Shown here: positions 48,563-58,744 of the stretch, piece after piece
How the letters are laid out: each line of letters begins with the position of its first letter
Numbering within the stretch: the stretch's first letter is position 1
From: Nitrosomonas sp.
GTDB taxonomy: Bacteria; Pseudomonadota; Gammaproteobacteria; Burkholderiales; Nitrosomonadaceae
Reading direction: 5' to 3'
DNA length: 64,000 bases
NCBI GenBank assembly: GCA_031316255.1
Contig: JALDQW010000001.1
Location: forward strand, 1,426,001-1,490,000
Position numbers and translations under genes: made by a program
The notes under the pieces: model-generated
Databases searched by the model: none
What the model was told of the DNA's origin: nothing
What the model saw: the letters and a program-made list of their open reading frames with translations, nothing else

Positions 48563-50103
48563 TGCTGTTTGATCTCCATGTTCAATACCGATTGAATATA
48601 AAATTCAGGGTGCAGCAGCTGATTTGCAGTCGCTGTTGTGTATTCAGTGATAACGCCTGCCCAGACCAGCAGGCCGATACAGAGCATAAGCAGACAAATA
48701 ACTGAAGCCAATTCCATAGCCACAGACAGGCTGTTTCGTTGCGCATCTGCATTGGGATCGATATTGCAGATATGCGGTGCCTGCGCGCGATAAAACAGCA
48801 TACTGCCCCCGCGCGCCAGCGCAATCAGCGTAAATAGGCTTGTGATTAAAATAACGCCCATGATCCACGGCAAGGCCGAATGTGTCAAGGCTGCCTGCAG
48901 AATCAGAAATTTGCCGATGAACCCGGATAATGGCGGCAGGCCGGCAATGAGAATGGCGAGTATAAAAAACAGAATGCCCATTAATCGTTGCTGTTGAATG
49001 ATCGGACCTGGTTCGAATTGGTCATCCATGACATCGCGCCGGTTGGCGATACAGTCAGTAAGTAAGAATAATGCCGCTGCCGCAAAGGTCGAATGGGGCA
49101 AATAAAATAAACCGGCGGCAATACCGGCCTGGGTATGCATGCCAAATGCCGTCAGCAGTGTTCCGATGGAAACAATGACAAGATAGGCAACCTGCTGGCG
49201 CAACCGGGTGCTGGCCAGCGCTCCGAGAACGCCGACAATTAATGTCAATAAAGCCAGCGGCAATAACCAGTTTTCAATCAGGTTTGCCAGGTGGCCAGCT
49301 TGTGCGCCAAATATCAGGGTATAGACGCGCAATATGCTGTAAGCGCCTACCTTGGTCATGATGGCAAACAATGCGGCGACGGTTGCCGTGGTATGGGCAT
49401 AGGCTGCAGGTAGCCATAAATAAAGCGGAAGCAGTGCGGCTTTCAGGGCGAATACTGCAAACAGCAGCAGACCGGCCACATGTATCAAGGCAACATTCTC
49501 TTCCGGCGTATTGGCAATTTTTAGCGCCAGGTCTGCCATATTGAGCGTTCCGAGCAAGCCATAGAGTATCCCTACGGCAAACAGAAACAGCGTCGATCCA
49601 ACCAGATTAATGATGACAAAATGCAAACCGGCCTTGGTTTTTAAGCGGCCGCCACCATGCAGCAGCAAGCTGTACGATGCCAGCAGCAGAATTTCGAAAA
49701 ATACAAACAGATTGAACAGGTCGCCGGTCAGAAAAGCGCCATTCAGACCAAATAACTGTAACTGAAACAGCGTGTGGAAATGTGCGCCGTTTTTATCTGT
49801 GCCGCGTATCGCATAAAGCAATGCACATGCCGCGACGAGCGCAGTTATAATGAGCATCCACGCTGCCAGCCGGTCGGTGACCAGTACAATGCCGAAGGGC
49901 GGTGACCAGTTACCTAACGCATACACCAGAATATCGCCGTTGCTGACGGTGATTAGCAGGAATGTTGCAATGGCAATTTGAAAACATATCGAGGTGAAAC
50001 TGACAATCCGTTTTAACGACCATTGCTGCCCGGGCAGCAACAGCAACACTATGCCGGTCAACAGCGGCAGAATCACCGGAAAAATAACAATATGGCTCAT
50101 CAT
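48559..50103 (-). CDS. mrpD: Mrp-type antiporter subunit D
   Basis: The 514-aa protein belongs to the NuoM/NuoN/MrpD family with about 14 helices. The channel Glu is in FFEILLLASYSLLLHGG and the channel Lys in FAVFALKAALLPLYLWLPAAYAHT. It is one of two large ion-translocating subunits. The ATG overlaps the mrpC stop. Confidence 0.94.
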   Translation of the reverse strand: MMSHIVIFPVILPLLTGIVLLLLPGQQWSLKRIVSFTSICFQIAIATFLLITVSNGDILVYALGNWSPPFGIVLVTDRLAAWMLIITALVAACALLYAIRGTDKNGAHFHTLFQLQLFGLNGAFLTGDLFNLFVFFEILLLASYSLLLHGGGRLKTKAGLHFVIINLVGSTLFLFAVGILYGLLGTLNMADLALKIANTPEENVALIHVAGLLLFAVFALKAALLPLYLWLPAAYAHTTATVAALFAIMTKVGAYSILRVYTLIFGAQAGHLANLIENWLLPLALLTLIVGVLGALASTRLRQQVAYLVIVSIGTLLTAFGMHTQAGIAAGLFYLPHSTFAAAALFLLTDCIANRRDVMDDQFEPGPIIQQQRLMGILFFILAILIAGLPPLSGFIGKFLILQAALTHSALPWIMGVILITSLFTLIALARGGSMLFYRAQAPHICNIDPNADAQRNSLSVAMELASVICLLMLCIGLLVWAGVITEYTTATANQLLHPEFYIQSVLNMEIKQQ

Positions 50104-50429
50104 GGCTTGTGTTTCCCGTCGACCTGATCATTGCCCATTTCCAGGAATGCTTTCAATGAAAGAATAATCACGAAAGCTGTCATACCAAAACTGATGACAA
50201 TGGCGGTTAAAACCAGCGCCTGCGGTAATGGATCCGCATAATGGGTTGCGGTATCACTGATAATCGGGGGAGCGCCGACGGTCAATCTGCCCATGATCAA
50301 CAGAAACAGATTGACGGCATACGATAAAAAGGTCAGCCCCAGTACAACGGGAAATGTACGGCCGCGCAGCGACAGATAGACGCCACAGGCTGTGAGTACT
50401 CCGATGATGATAGCTATGAGTAATTCCAT
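50100..50429 (-). CDS. mrpC: Mrp-type antiporter subunit C
   Basis: The 109-aa protein resembles NuoK, with three helices and the conserved GLTFLSYAVNLFLLIMGRL and DPLPQALVLTAIVISFGMTA. It starts on the last base of the mrpA stop (TAATG). Confidence 0.94.
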   Translation of the reverse strand: MELLIAIIIGVLTACGVYLSLRGRTFPVVLGLTFLSYAVNLFLLIMGRLTVGAPPIISDTATHYADPLPQALVLTAIVISFGMTAFVIILSLKAFLEMGNDQVDGKHKP

Positions 50430-53239
50430 TAGCGAATTCGTTTTCTGTGTTTCATTTGATGGCTTTGATGGTGAACCAGTCCCAGATAAACCAGAATTAA
50501 TAGTGTGGCGCCAACGACAACCAGATAGACGCCCAGATCAAACGCCATTGCAGATGCCAGTTCAAATTCACCAATAACCGGCCAGTGTATATGGTCGAAC
50601 GTCGAAGTCAGGAACGGATAATCGAAAAACCAGCTGGCCAGTCCCGTGACTGTAGCAATCAGCAATCCATAGCCAATCACTTTTTGCATATTGATTGGTA
50701 AACGTTCTTGTGTCCAGATGACGCCATTTGCCAGATACTGCATAACCAGGGCGACAGCAGTAATCAACCCGGCAATAAAACCGCCACCCGGAAGATTGTG
50801 GCCGCGTAACAGAATGTACATGGAGACCAGAACGGCAAGCGGTAACAGCAGGCGCGTAAAGGACGCCATGATGACCGGGTGTATATCGTTATCCCAGGCG
50901 CGTCCCTCGCTGTCATGGCTGGCGCCGGCGATCTTCAAATGTTCCAGCATGGCATATATGCCTAAACCGGCTAATGCAAGAACAGTGATTTCTCCAAGCG
51001 TATCATATCCTCGGAAGTCGACCAGAATGACATTTACGACGTTGGTGCCACCACCGCCCGGCAGGCTGTTTTCCAGGAAATAGTCTGCAATACTTTCATA
51101 AGGACGGGTTAATACCGCCCAGACCAGCAGGGCTATACCGCCGCCTGCAGTCGTTGCAATTACTGCGTCACGGCTGCGCAGCCACCTGCCTGATTCGTCG
51201 GGCGATTGTTGTGGCAGAAAATACAATGCTAACAACATCAGCACTATCGTGACAACCTCGACGGATAGCTGAGTTAAAGCCAGGTCCGGCGCGGAAAATT
51301 TAACAAAAATCAGTGATACTCCGAGCCCGACGGTACCCAGCAAAACAAGCGAGACCAAACGCTGCCGATGCATGACAACGGTGGCAATTGCCGCAACGAC
51401 AAGTACTGTGGCGATTAGCAAGCTGACGCCATCTATGGAAAGTGTGTCGCGTTCGCCGGTCAGGCCGAAATCATAATCTGTTGCGAGAACGCCGGAGATT
51501 CCCAGCATCAGAATAAACACCATAAAAATAAACACCATGCGTTGCAATGAATGTGCGTTCAGAATGCTTGTTATGGTATTTGCCAGAAAAAACAGCTTTT
51601 CCAGAAGAAATTCAAATAATGCTCTGAAATCCAGCAGATTCTCCACTCTTTCCTGCAATGCAAAAAGGGGTTTGCGTATCAGATAGAGGAGAACTCCACC
51701 GCCGAGTGCGGCCATACTCATAAAAAACGCGGTGTTAAATCCGTGCCAGATGGCCAAATCATGTTCGGGAACAGGCCCTTGTAATACGCTGGATGCGGCG
51801 ACAGCCAATATCGGTTCAACAGTAATCGCGGGAAAAATGCCAACCAGTAAACATAGCGCCACCAGAATCTCGACCGGAACTTTCATCCAGCGTGGCGGTT
51901 CATGCGGCTGTTTGGGTAAATCAACGGGCGTGCCGTCAAAAAAGACGTTGTGAATAAATCGCAATGAGTACGCCACTGCGAAAATGCCAGCCAGCGTTGC
52001 GGCTGCCGGCAGCAGCCACCCCCAGGGCAGGTTGATGACAAATAATGTTTCGGCAAAAAACATTTCTTTTGACAAAAAACCATTAAATAATGGCACGCCC
52101 GCCATAGATGCCGCAGCGACCATCGCGAGCAGCGCGGTATGCGGCATGTATTTCCATAAACCGCGTAGTATACGCATATCCCGCGTGCCTGTTTCGTGGT
52201 GGATAATGCCGGCTGCCATAAATAACGAGGCTTTGAAAATTGCGTGATTGATAATATGGAAAACGCCCGCCAGCGCGGCCATTGGCGTGCCGATGCCAAA
52301 TAGTAACGTGATCAGGCCGAGATGGCTGATCGTTGAGTAGGCAAGCAATCCCTTTAAATCATGCTTAAACAATGCGATGTAGGCGGCAACAAGCAACGTG
52401 ACCAGTCCGGTGAAACAGACGAGCCAGAACCAGGCTGATGTGCCCGACAGGGCTGGAAACAGCCGTGCCAGCAGAAATACGCCGGCTTTGACCATGGTGG
52501 CTGAATGCAGGTAGGCGGACACCGGTGTGGGCGCGGCCATGGCATTGGGCAGCCAGAAATGAAACGGAAATTGTGCGGACTTGGTAAATGCACCGAGTAA
52601 CACCAAAATCAGCATGGGCAGATACAGATCATGAGAACGTATCAGGTCGCCGGAGTCCAGAATATCTGTTAAGTTGTAACTGCCAACAATTTCTCCGAGT
52701 AGCAAAAAACCGCCGAGTAACGCCAGTCCGCCGCCGCCGGTAACGGCTAAAGCCATACGTGCGCCACTGCGCGATTCATGGCGTGTCTGCCAGTAACTGA
52801 TCAGCAGAAACGAAGACAGACTGGTCATTTCCCAGAAAATCAGCAGCTGGATAATGTTTTCGGATGTGGCAATGCCCAGCATGGAACCCATGAACATCAG
52901 CAAATAGGCGTAGAAACGCCCCATGTCATCGCGTTCTGACAGGTAATATCTGGCATAGAGTATGATCAACAGGCCGATGCACAGTATCAGCAGCACAAAT
53001 AATAGCGCCAGTCCATCCAGGCGGAATGCGAAATCCATTCCCAGCAAGGGTATCCAGGAAATGCTTTGCACCAGAACCTGGCCCGAGAAAGCATCTTTAA
53101 TAAATGGGGAAAGAATAAGTAATGCAGTTAAAGTAACAGCACCTGCGCCCCAAGCGGCATGCAAACGCCCGCGGCGCGAAATGGCGGCAACAAAACCCGC
53201 ACCAAGAAACGGCGTTAACGCAACAAGCGATAGATCCAT
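50429..53239 (-). CDS. mrpA: Mrp-type antiporter fused subunits A and B
   Basis: The 936-aa protein joins MrpA (NuoL/MrpA core: FWEMTSLSSFLLISYWQTRH with the channel Glu, FTKSAQFPFHFWLPNAMAAP with the channel Lys) to a C-terminal MrpB domain (about 790-925: RLLLPLAVLVSMYILLRGHN, LPGGGFIAGLITAVALVMQY). Such A/B fusions are common in Gram-negative bacteria. The complex exchanges Na+ (or K+) for H+ and supports pH and salt homeostasis. It heads the operon mrp(AB)CDEFG-CDF, whose genes overlap or nearly touch. Confidence 0.95.
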   Translation of the reverse strand: MDLSLVALTPFLGAGFVAAISRRGRLHAAWGAGAVTLTALLILSPFIKDAFSGQVLVQSISWIPLLGMDFAFRLDGLALLFVLLILCIGLLIILYARYYLSERDDMGRFYAYLLMFMGSMLGIATSENIIQLLIFWEMTSLSSFLLISYWQTRHESRSGARMALAVTGGGGLALLGGFLLLGEIVGSYNLTDILDSGDLIRSHDLYLPMLILVLLGAFTKSAQFPFHFWLPNAMAAPTPVSAYLHSATMVKAGVFLLARLFPALSGTSAWFWLVCFTGLVTLLVAAYIALFKHDLKGLLAYSTISHLGLITLLFGIGTPMAALAGVFHIINHAIFKASLFMAAGIIHHETGTRDMRILRGLWKYMPHTALLAMVAAASMAGVPLFNGFLSKEMFFAETLFVINLPWGWLLPAAATLAGIFAVAYSLRFIHNVFFDGTPVDLPKQPHEPPRWMKVPVEILVALCLLVGIFPAITVEPILAVAASSVLQGPVPEHDLAIWHGFNTAFFMSMAALGGGVLLYLIRKPLFALQERVENLLDFRALFEFLLEKLFFLANTITSILNAHSLQRMVFIFMVFILMLGISGVLATDYDFGLTGERDTLSIDGVSLLIATVLVVAAIATVVMHRQRLVSLVLLGTVGLGVSLIFVKFSAPDLALTQLSVEVVTIVLMLLALYFLPQQSPDESGRWLRSRDAVIATTAGGGIALLVWAVLTRPYESIADYFLENSLPGGGGTNVVNVILVDFRGYDTLGEITVLALAGLGIYAMLEHLKIAGASHDSEGRAWDNDIHPVIMASFTRLLLPLAVLVSMYILLRGHNLPGGGFIAGLITAVALVMQYLANGVIWTQERLPINMQKVIGYGLLIATVTGLASWFFDYPFLTSTFDHIHWPVIGEFELASAMAFDLGVYLVVVGATLLILVYLGLVHHQSHQMKHRKRIR

Positions 53240-53362
53240 ACCTAGAAATTAAGACTGAAAACCAAAAAGGCTATATTGTAGGCGATCTCTGTGTTTTAAA
53301 AAAAGAAATCATGGTTTTTTTTGCAGAGAAAAATCAGCCCTTGTTGTTTTCGATGCAAGAGA

Positions 53363-53812
53363 TTATCGTACAGGGATGCGTGCCAGGAAAAAAGTTAGAA
53401 TGCAGGCAATGGTTGCGAGCATTATCTTTTGCCACATTTCAGGGACTATGAGAATTGATACGCTGAAAGACAAGGCAGTCATAATATAGGCGACACGTTT
53501 GGCTTTGCGGGGTATGCTGCGGTGCAGGCGCCATTCAAGTATGATTGGCCCGGTATAGCGATTGGTCATCAATTTGTTATGAAAACGTTCGGAACCCCTC
53601 GCAAAACAGGCGGCAGCCAGAAGTACAAAAGGCGTTGTCGGCAGAATCGGCAGTATAACGCCCAGCGCACCAAGCATGAGCGCAGTAAACCCTGCTCCTA
53701 AATAAAGACTGCGAATTACTGGCGAATGATGCAGGCATAAAAGACCTGCCCCTTGTACATCAAGTAATTCCTGTCTGTTGGCGTTTATTCGATTATTTTC
53801 GGATAGCTGCAT
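53363..53812 (-). CDS. DUF454 (YbaN-like) inner membrane protein
   Basis: The 149-aa protein has the DUF454 core LGALGVILPILPTTPFVLLA, then CFARGSERFHNKLM and a basic loop (EWRLHRSIPRKAKRVAYIM), with three to four helices. The function of the family is unknown. The first 30 residues lie before the core and may not be translated; ATG 53812 is the longest start. Confidence 0.85.
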   Translation of the reverse strand: MQLSENNRINANRQELLDVQGAGLLCLHHSPVIRSLYLGAGFTALMLGALGVILPILPTTPFVLLAAACFARGSERFHNKLMTNRYTGPIILEWRLHRSIPRKAKRVAYIMTALSFSVSILIVPEMWQKIMLATIACILTFFLARIPVR

Positions 53813-53944
53813 AGTCTCTAGTCGATAAGAATGCCCAAAAAATGCAATTCAAAAGGATTCGTCCCAAAATATTCATTTATGTTAGGGTATGATACATGAG
53901 AGTATATATTTTGAACAAAGTTTTATTAATTTTTGAGGAAAATA

Positions 53945-54415
53945 ATGACTATAATTAAAAATCTTTTTAAATCAAATAGTATTGTAATTACGTTGCTGGT
54001 AATGTTTTTGCTGCATACTGCATTCGCCAATCAAGTGCGGGCGGCAGATTCGGAGCCGCAGTTCGAAAAAATTGATCGGAAAGTGGGCGAGGGCGCAGAA
54101 GCGGATATCGGAAATACGGTTAATGTGCATTACACGGGTTGGTTGTATGATGACAATGCACCGGACAACAAAGGAAAAAAATTCGATAGTTCACATGACC
54201 GGAAAGCGCATTTTTCGTTTATGCTGGGTGCTGGAAGAGTGATTAAGGGATGGGATCATGGCGTGAGAGGTATGAAGGTTGGTGGGGAGCGCACGCTTAT
54301 TATTCCATCGTCTATGGCTTACGGTTCACAAGGTGCCGGAAGAGTCATTCCGCCCAATGCCACGCTGATTTTTGATGTCGAATTAATTGGCATACAGGAC
54401 GGTTCGCATTATTGA
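53945..54415 (+). CDS. Periplasmic FKBP-type peptidyl-prolyl isomerase
   Basis: From ATG 53945 (GAGG six bases before) the product is 156 aa with a signal peptide (SIVITLLVMFLLHTAFANQV, cleavage near VRA-AD). The FKBP domain has VNVHYTGWLYD, FDSSHDR, VIKGWDHGVRGMKVGGERTL and MAYGSQGAGRVIPPNATLIF, the complete active site. It assists folding of exported proteins. A TTG at 53933 in frame is less likely as start. Confidence 0.93.
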   Translation: MTIIKNLFKSNSIVITLLVMFLLHTAFANQVRAADSEPQFEKIDRKVGEGAEADIGNTVNVHYTGWLYDDNAPDNKGKKFDSSHDRKAHFSFMLGAGRVIKGWDHGVRGMKVGGERTLIIPSSMAYGSQGAGRVIPPNATLIFDVELIGIQDGSHY

Positions 54416-54435
54416 TTTTTTGCAGTTTTTGATTT

Positions 54436-54462
54436 GCCCGGATATTCATAGGGGTTCCGGGC
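54436..54462 (+). terminator. Possible terminator after the FKBP gene
   Basis: GCCCGGA (54436-54442) pairs with TCCGGGC (54456-54462), followed by ATGTTTTC. The stem is strong but the T-run is short. Confidence 0.5.
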
Positions 54463-54542
54463 ATGTTTTCAAGATATGGTCTAAAATTGATACACATGCA
54501 ATAAAAATATCTTTTACAAGTTAAACCGGAAAAGGATATGTC

Positions 54543-57500
54543 ATGAATCAGATTCAAACCAAGACTACTGGCATGCGTTCTACAGCGGTAAAACGTTTAG
54601 GCATCAGCTTGGCTGTTCTTGCTGTATTGGTTGTCCTGTTTGGATTGCTGGGGTATTATTGGCTACCCGGTTATGCAAAATCACAGCTGGAATTACACTT
54701 GTCGGAATTGCTGGATCGTCCGGTAAGTGTGCAGGCAATCGAAGTTAAACCCTATACGCTGGAACTGTCGGTCAGTGGTTTTCGGGTCGGCGAGAAAGAT
54801 GACAGTATGGATGCAGCGGAAACATTCGTTTCGTTTAAGAAACTGTATATTGATATCAGTTCGGAGTCGATTACCCGGCTTGCGCCGGTAATCAGCTCGA
54901 TAACGCTGGATACGCTGCATATCCGGTTGGCGCGAGAAGGCGAGAACGAATTTAATTTTTCCGATCTGATTGAGAAATTCTCTCAGCCTTCAGCAGATGA
55001 AGATGAAACAGCAGCGTTTTTTTCAGTCAGCAATATTGTGCTGAAAAATGGCCATATAGAGTGGGTGGATCATTTTAAGCAGAATCATCAGGAAATATCC
55101 GAAATTAACTTTGCCATACCTTTTGTCGCGAATCTGGACAAATTGAAGGCCGATTGGATTGAGCCGCATTTCAATGCCAAGGTGAATGGCGCGCCCTTTT
55201 CATTGGAAGGCAAGCTGCGTCCTTTTGCGGACAAGCGCGAAGCAACACTGGTGCTCAGTCTAAGTGACATCGATTTGACGAATATTGATGCGTATGTGCC
55301 GTTTCCAGCTGGAATCAACCTGGTTTCAGGCTATTTCGATAGTCACCTCACCGTGGCATTCACGCAAGTCAGTGAAGACGAACCCGCAATTACATTATCC
55401 GGTGATGTCAATTTAAAGCGCGTCGCAATTAATAACGAGTCTGTAGCAGCACCTTATCGCCTTGATTTAGGAAATTTTCATCTCAATCTGGGCCAGTTTG
55501 ATCTGTCCGGACTGAAGCGTTCTCATCTGGTATTAAGCCTGGGTGACATTGCTTTATTACCGTTGACATCAGACACGGATCAACAGCAAGCGGCCGTTTC
55601 ATTACAGAATCTTGCTGTTGATGACGTGATGATCGATCTGACGGGCAAACAGGTTGTTCTGAACACAGTGACGCTGGATGGCTTAAAAGGCAATATTAAT
55701 CGTGAACAAGACGGCAGTATCGATCTGACCTATTTTTTTAATCCCGCTGATACGGTTGTCGCTACTACAGCCGAACCTAGAGGCCGTAAAAAATTCATAC
55801 AGAAGCCGCGCCGAAAACCATCTCGTGAAGACTATGAAGCATGGCGCCAACTCGCAGAAAGTCAGGAAAAGATACAGATTGCGGAATCAATTATCCCGGT
55901 TCCCGAAAGAAAACCGCCGTATGAAAACTGGCTGGAACGTGCGGCACAAATTGAAAAAGAACCTGAAAAAGAGCCAGATCCATCTGGTCGTGAAGCACCC
56001 TCGTGGGTTGTTCAGGTCAATCAGTTCAGGCTCAATGATGCTGCCATACGCTACGCCGATTTAGCATTGAATGATGTTGCGCCAATGAATATTAGTCCAT
56101 TGGATTTAAGCGTGGATAATATCGATGTGAGTGGTGTGAATCCACTTGATCTGAAGCTGTCAGCGCAAGTCAATCAGCGCGGTATTATAGAGGCCAGCGG
56201 TCTTCTGGCATGGTCGCCACTTGCGACCGATTTGAACCTGAATTTGAAAGCAGTGGATCTGGTGTCATTGCAAGGCTGGGCGGGCGATGTGCTTAACGTT
56301 CTGCTGACCAGTGGCGATATTTCATTTCAGGGTAATGTTAAAGCCGAGGGAGAGCCACTCAAGGTTGTTGTCAACGGAGAGGGGCAGTTGGGAAATTTCA
56401 ATATAATTGACCAGAAGCGTTCCAGAGATCTGCTGCGCTGGAAAAATCTCGATATCATTGGACTTGATTTTGTCAATGAACCATTGAAAATCAATGTTGA
56501 CAGTGTAAAGCTGGGTAATTTTTTCGCGCGCGTGATGCTGTTACCCGATGGGGAGTTGAATCTCAAACAGATTGTGCGGCAGGATGAAACGCAGATGCCG
56601 ACTGACGAGCAGGCTCAGGTTGCGGTTGATCAAGAAGAAAGTAAGCCCGTGCCGCTGTATATCGGAAAAATTATTTTGCAACAGGGTGATGTCGATTTTT
56701 ATGATCGTTTTATTAAACCGAATTATCATGCAAATCTGACCGGCCTTACTGGTCAGATCGGGCCTATTCATTCCAAGCGGTCCGGCACAATTGATATCAA
56801 AGGGTCAATCGACAGAACTGCGCCGTTGGAGATTCATGGCAGTATTGAGCCGTTTGGTCCAGATTTGTTGCTGGACATTGTTGCAAAGGCGAAAGAAATC
56901 GATCTGCCGCCGTTCAGTCCCTATTCCGGCAAGTACGTCGGTTATGCTATTGAAAAAGGCAAGTTGTCAGTTGATGTTCATTATCATGTCGAGCAGGGTG
57001 CGCTAACTGCGGAAAATAATATTTTTCTCGATCAGTTTACGCTCGGTGAACGCGTAGAAAGTGAGGAAGCGGTATCGGTGCCGCTGGAACTGGCCATAGC
57101 CTTGCTTAAAAACCGGAAAGGCGAAATTGATATTCATCTGCCGATCAAAGGCTCTATCGATGATCCTCAGTTTAGTCTTGGAAGCATTATTCTGGATGCA
57201 TTTATTAACCTCATAACCCGAGCGATAACCGCGCCCTTTGCGCTGCTTGGTTCAATGCTCGGAGATGGTGAAGAATTGTCCGAAATCACCTTTTCTCCAG
57301 GTTCGGCATTTATTGAGGCGACGGCAGAAAGTCGTTTGCAAACCTTGTCCGAAGTGCTTAAGGATCGTCCTGCATTACGCTTGGAAATTGCCGGCTATGT
57401 CGACCCAGTCAAGGACTACGAAGGATTAAAATATGCGTTCTTGCAGCGTCAGGTGAAGGCTCAAAAGCTGGCGGCAGATGCAAAGAAAGGTAAAACCGGT

Positions 57501-57830
57501 GGGGCGCTTGCAGATGTCAAATTGACACCGGAAGAATACAGCGAGTACCTGGAAACCGTGTACAAAGCAGCGGATTTTGAGAAACCAACCAACTTTTTGG
57601 GTTTGACCAAGAGCCTGCCCGATGCGGAAATGGAACAGTTGCTGTTGGCACATATCGAAGTTAGCAACGATGATATGCAGGATCTGGCTGAAGACAGGGC
57701 TGTCGCGGCGCAAAACTGGTTACTGGATAAAGGGGAAATTTCTGGCGAGCGGTTGTTTGTACTGGGTATGCAGAAAACCGATCAAGACGATGACGGAACA
57801 GGGCTGCGCGTAGAGTTTAAATTGAAATAA
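54543..57830 (+). CDS. DUF748 family giant AsmA-like envelope protein
   Basis: The 1095-aa protein has one N-terminal membrane helix (LGISLAVLAVLVVLFGLLGY) and a long periplasmic body of repeating beta structure, starting LDRPVSVQAIEVKPYTLELS. This is the DUF748/AsmA type thought to bridge inner and outer membranes and carry lipids. A charged segment near 405-490 (RGRKKFIQKPRRKPSREDYE) interrupts the beta repeats. The last 180 residues (FSPGSAFIEATAESRLQTLS, LRLEIAGYVDP) resemble the OmpA-like peptidoglycan-binding fold. It is single, after the FKBP gene. Confidence 0.85.
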   Translation: MNQIQTKTTGMRSTAVKRLGISLAVLAVLVVLFGLLGYYWLPGYAKSQLELHLSELLDRPVSVQAIEVKPYTLELSVSGFRVGEKDDSMDAAETFVSFKKLYIDISSESITRLAPVISSITLDTLHIRLAREGENEFNFSDLIEKFSQPSADEDETAAFFSVSNIVLKNGHIEWVDHFKQNHQEISEINFAIPFVANLDKLKADWIEPHFNAKVNGAPFSLEGKLRPFADKREATLVLSLSDIDLTNIDAYVPFPAGINLVSGYFDSHLTVAFTQVSEDEPAITLSGDVNLKRVAINNESVAAPYRLDLGNFHLNLGQFDLSGLKRSHLVLSLGDIALLPLTSDTDQQQAAVSLQNLAVDDVMIDLTGKQVVLNTVTLDGLKGNINREQDGSIDLTYFFNPADTVVATTAEPRGRKKFIQKPRRKPSREDYEAWRQLAESQEKIQIAESIIPVPERKPPYENWLERAAQIEKEPEKEPDPSGREAPSWVVQVNQFRLNDAAIRYADLALNDVAPMNISPLDLSVDNIDVSGVNPLDLKLSAQVNQRGIIEASGLLAWSPLATDLNLNLKAVDLVSLQGWAGDVLNVLLTSGDISFQGNVKAEGEPLKVVVNGEGQLGNFNIIDQKRSRDLLRWKNLDIIGLDFVNEPLKINVDSVKLGNFFARVMLLPDGELNLKQIVRQDETQMPTDEQAQVAVDQEESKPVPLYIGKIILQQGDVDFYDRFIKPNYHANLTGLTGQIGPIHSKRSGTIDIKGSIDRTAPLEIHGSIEPFGPDLLLDIVAKAKEIDLPPFSPYSGKYVGYAIEKGKLSVDVHYHVEQGALTAENNIFLDQFTLGERVESEEAVSVPLELAIALLKNRKGEIDIHLPIKGSIDDPQFSLGSIILDAFINLITRAITAPFALLGSMLGDGEELSEITFSPGSAFIEATAESRLQTLSEVLKDRPALRLEIAGYVDPVKDYEGLKYAFLQRQVKAQKLAADAKKGKTGGALADVKLTPEEYSEYLETVYKAADFEKPTNFLGLTKSLPDAEMEQLLLAHIEVSNDDMQDLAEDRAVAAQNWLLDKGEISGERLFVLGMQKTDQDDDGTGLRVEFKLK

Positions 57831-57845
57831 ATTCAGTATATTTTT

Positions 57846-57869
57846 GGGAAAACAGGCTTCTGTTTTCCC
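57846..57869 (+). terminator. Terminator-like hairpin between convergent genes
   Basis: Ten-base stem GGGAAAACAG/CTGTTTTCCC with a four-base loop, 16 bases after the DUF748 stop. The following bases are only moderately T-rich, so efficiency is uncertain; it may serve both convergent genes. Confidence 0.65.
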
Positions 57870-57902
57870 ATTTGTTCAGCTTTTTATGTGCTTTTCCATA
57901 AA

Positions 57903-58574
57903 TTATGGTGCGCCTAGCGCTGAGCGTAATAAGTTCGCCGTAACCTGTCCACTGGCATTTTGCACGTAATCGGTCACAATCGGTATAAACTGACCGACCA
58001 TATCCGGTGACAGGTTTAGCTGCTGAAACGACGTGGCAAGTGACGCTGCGTTGTTTAGGGTGCTACCTGCGCCGCCTAACAGCGAGGATACGCCGCTACC
58101 CATGCCGCCCAGCGGATTTGAAACCACAGGGGCTGCATTGAGCATTTCTGTGATTCCGGGAACAGATTGGGACAGTGTTGAAAAAGCTTGTGGTTCCATT
58201 CCAGATTGTGCGGCCTGGAAAATTGCGCCTGCACCGCCTAAAGCCTGATGTTGCGAAATGCCGAGTTGCTGGGAGAGGATATCCACCAAGCCGATTTGTC
58301 CGGTCGCTGCACCAGCCATGTTGGACATGCCTGTCGCTGCTGCCGTGCCTGATGCGATGGCCGCATTGGTCTGGGTTGCGATATCTGTTGCAGCGGTTGT
58401 TCCTGTGGCAATCGCTTGACGTCCGGCTTGTGCGGATTGCTCAATAGAAGACAAACCGCTATCGACCGAACCGAGAACATTACTGCCGCCGCCGCTTGAA
58501 GCGCAACCCATTATTGTCAGGGTTAGACTGGCGATGCTGGCAACAGTTAATTTTGAATAGTTGCTATTTTTCAT
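57903..58574 (-). CDS. DUF2780-like lipoprotein
   Basis: The 223-aa product has a lipoprotein signal ending LTIMGC (Cys24). A Gly/Ser/Ala/Thr-rich linker (about 25-95; repeated ATG/TAA/AIA words) is followed by a domain with LVDILSQQLGISQHQALGGA and FQQLNLSPDMVGQFIPIVTD, which matches the DUF2780 (VcgC/VcgE) family of unknown function. Probably outer-membrane attached. Convergent to the DUF748 gene. Confidence 0.78.
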   Translation of the reverse strand: MKNSNYSKLTVASIASLTLTIMGCASSGGGSNVLGSVDSGLSSIEQSAQAGRQAIATGTTAATDIATQTNAAIASGTAAATGMSNMAGAATGQIGLVDILSQQLGISQHQALGGAGAIFQAAQSGMEPQAFSTLSQSVPGITEMLNAAPVVSNPLGGMGSGVSSLLGGAGSTLNNAASLATSFQQLNLSPDMVGQFIPIVTDYVQNASGQVTANLLRSALGAP

Positions 58575-58744
58575 AAAACGCTTCCCTCTGGATATAGGTG
58601 GTTTAGTTTAAAAGAAGGGGAAATTAATCAACAATTTTTTGTTATTACAAACTGACTATGACATAAATAGGCCGCTCGATCAACTCACGGTATTTTTATG
58701 ATTTATTGGAAAAGAAAAATCGGTGATGTCTAGATTGTGTTCAT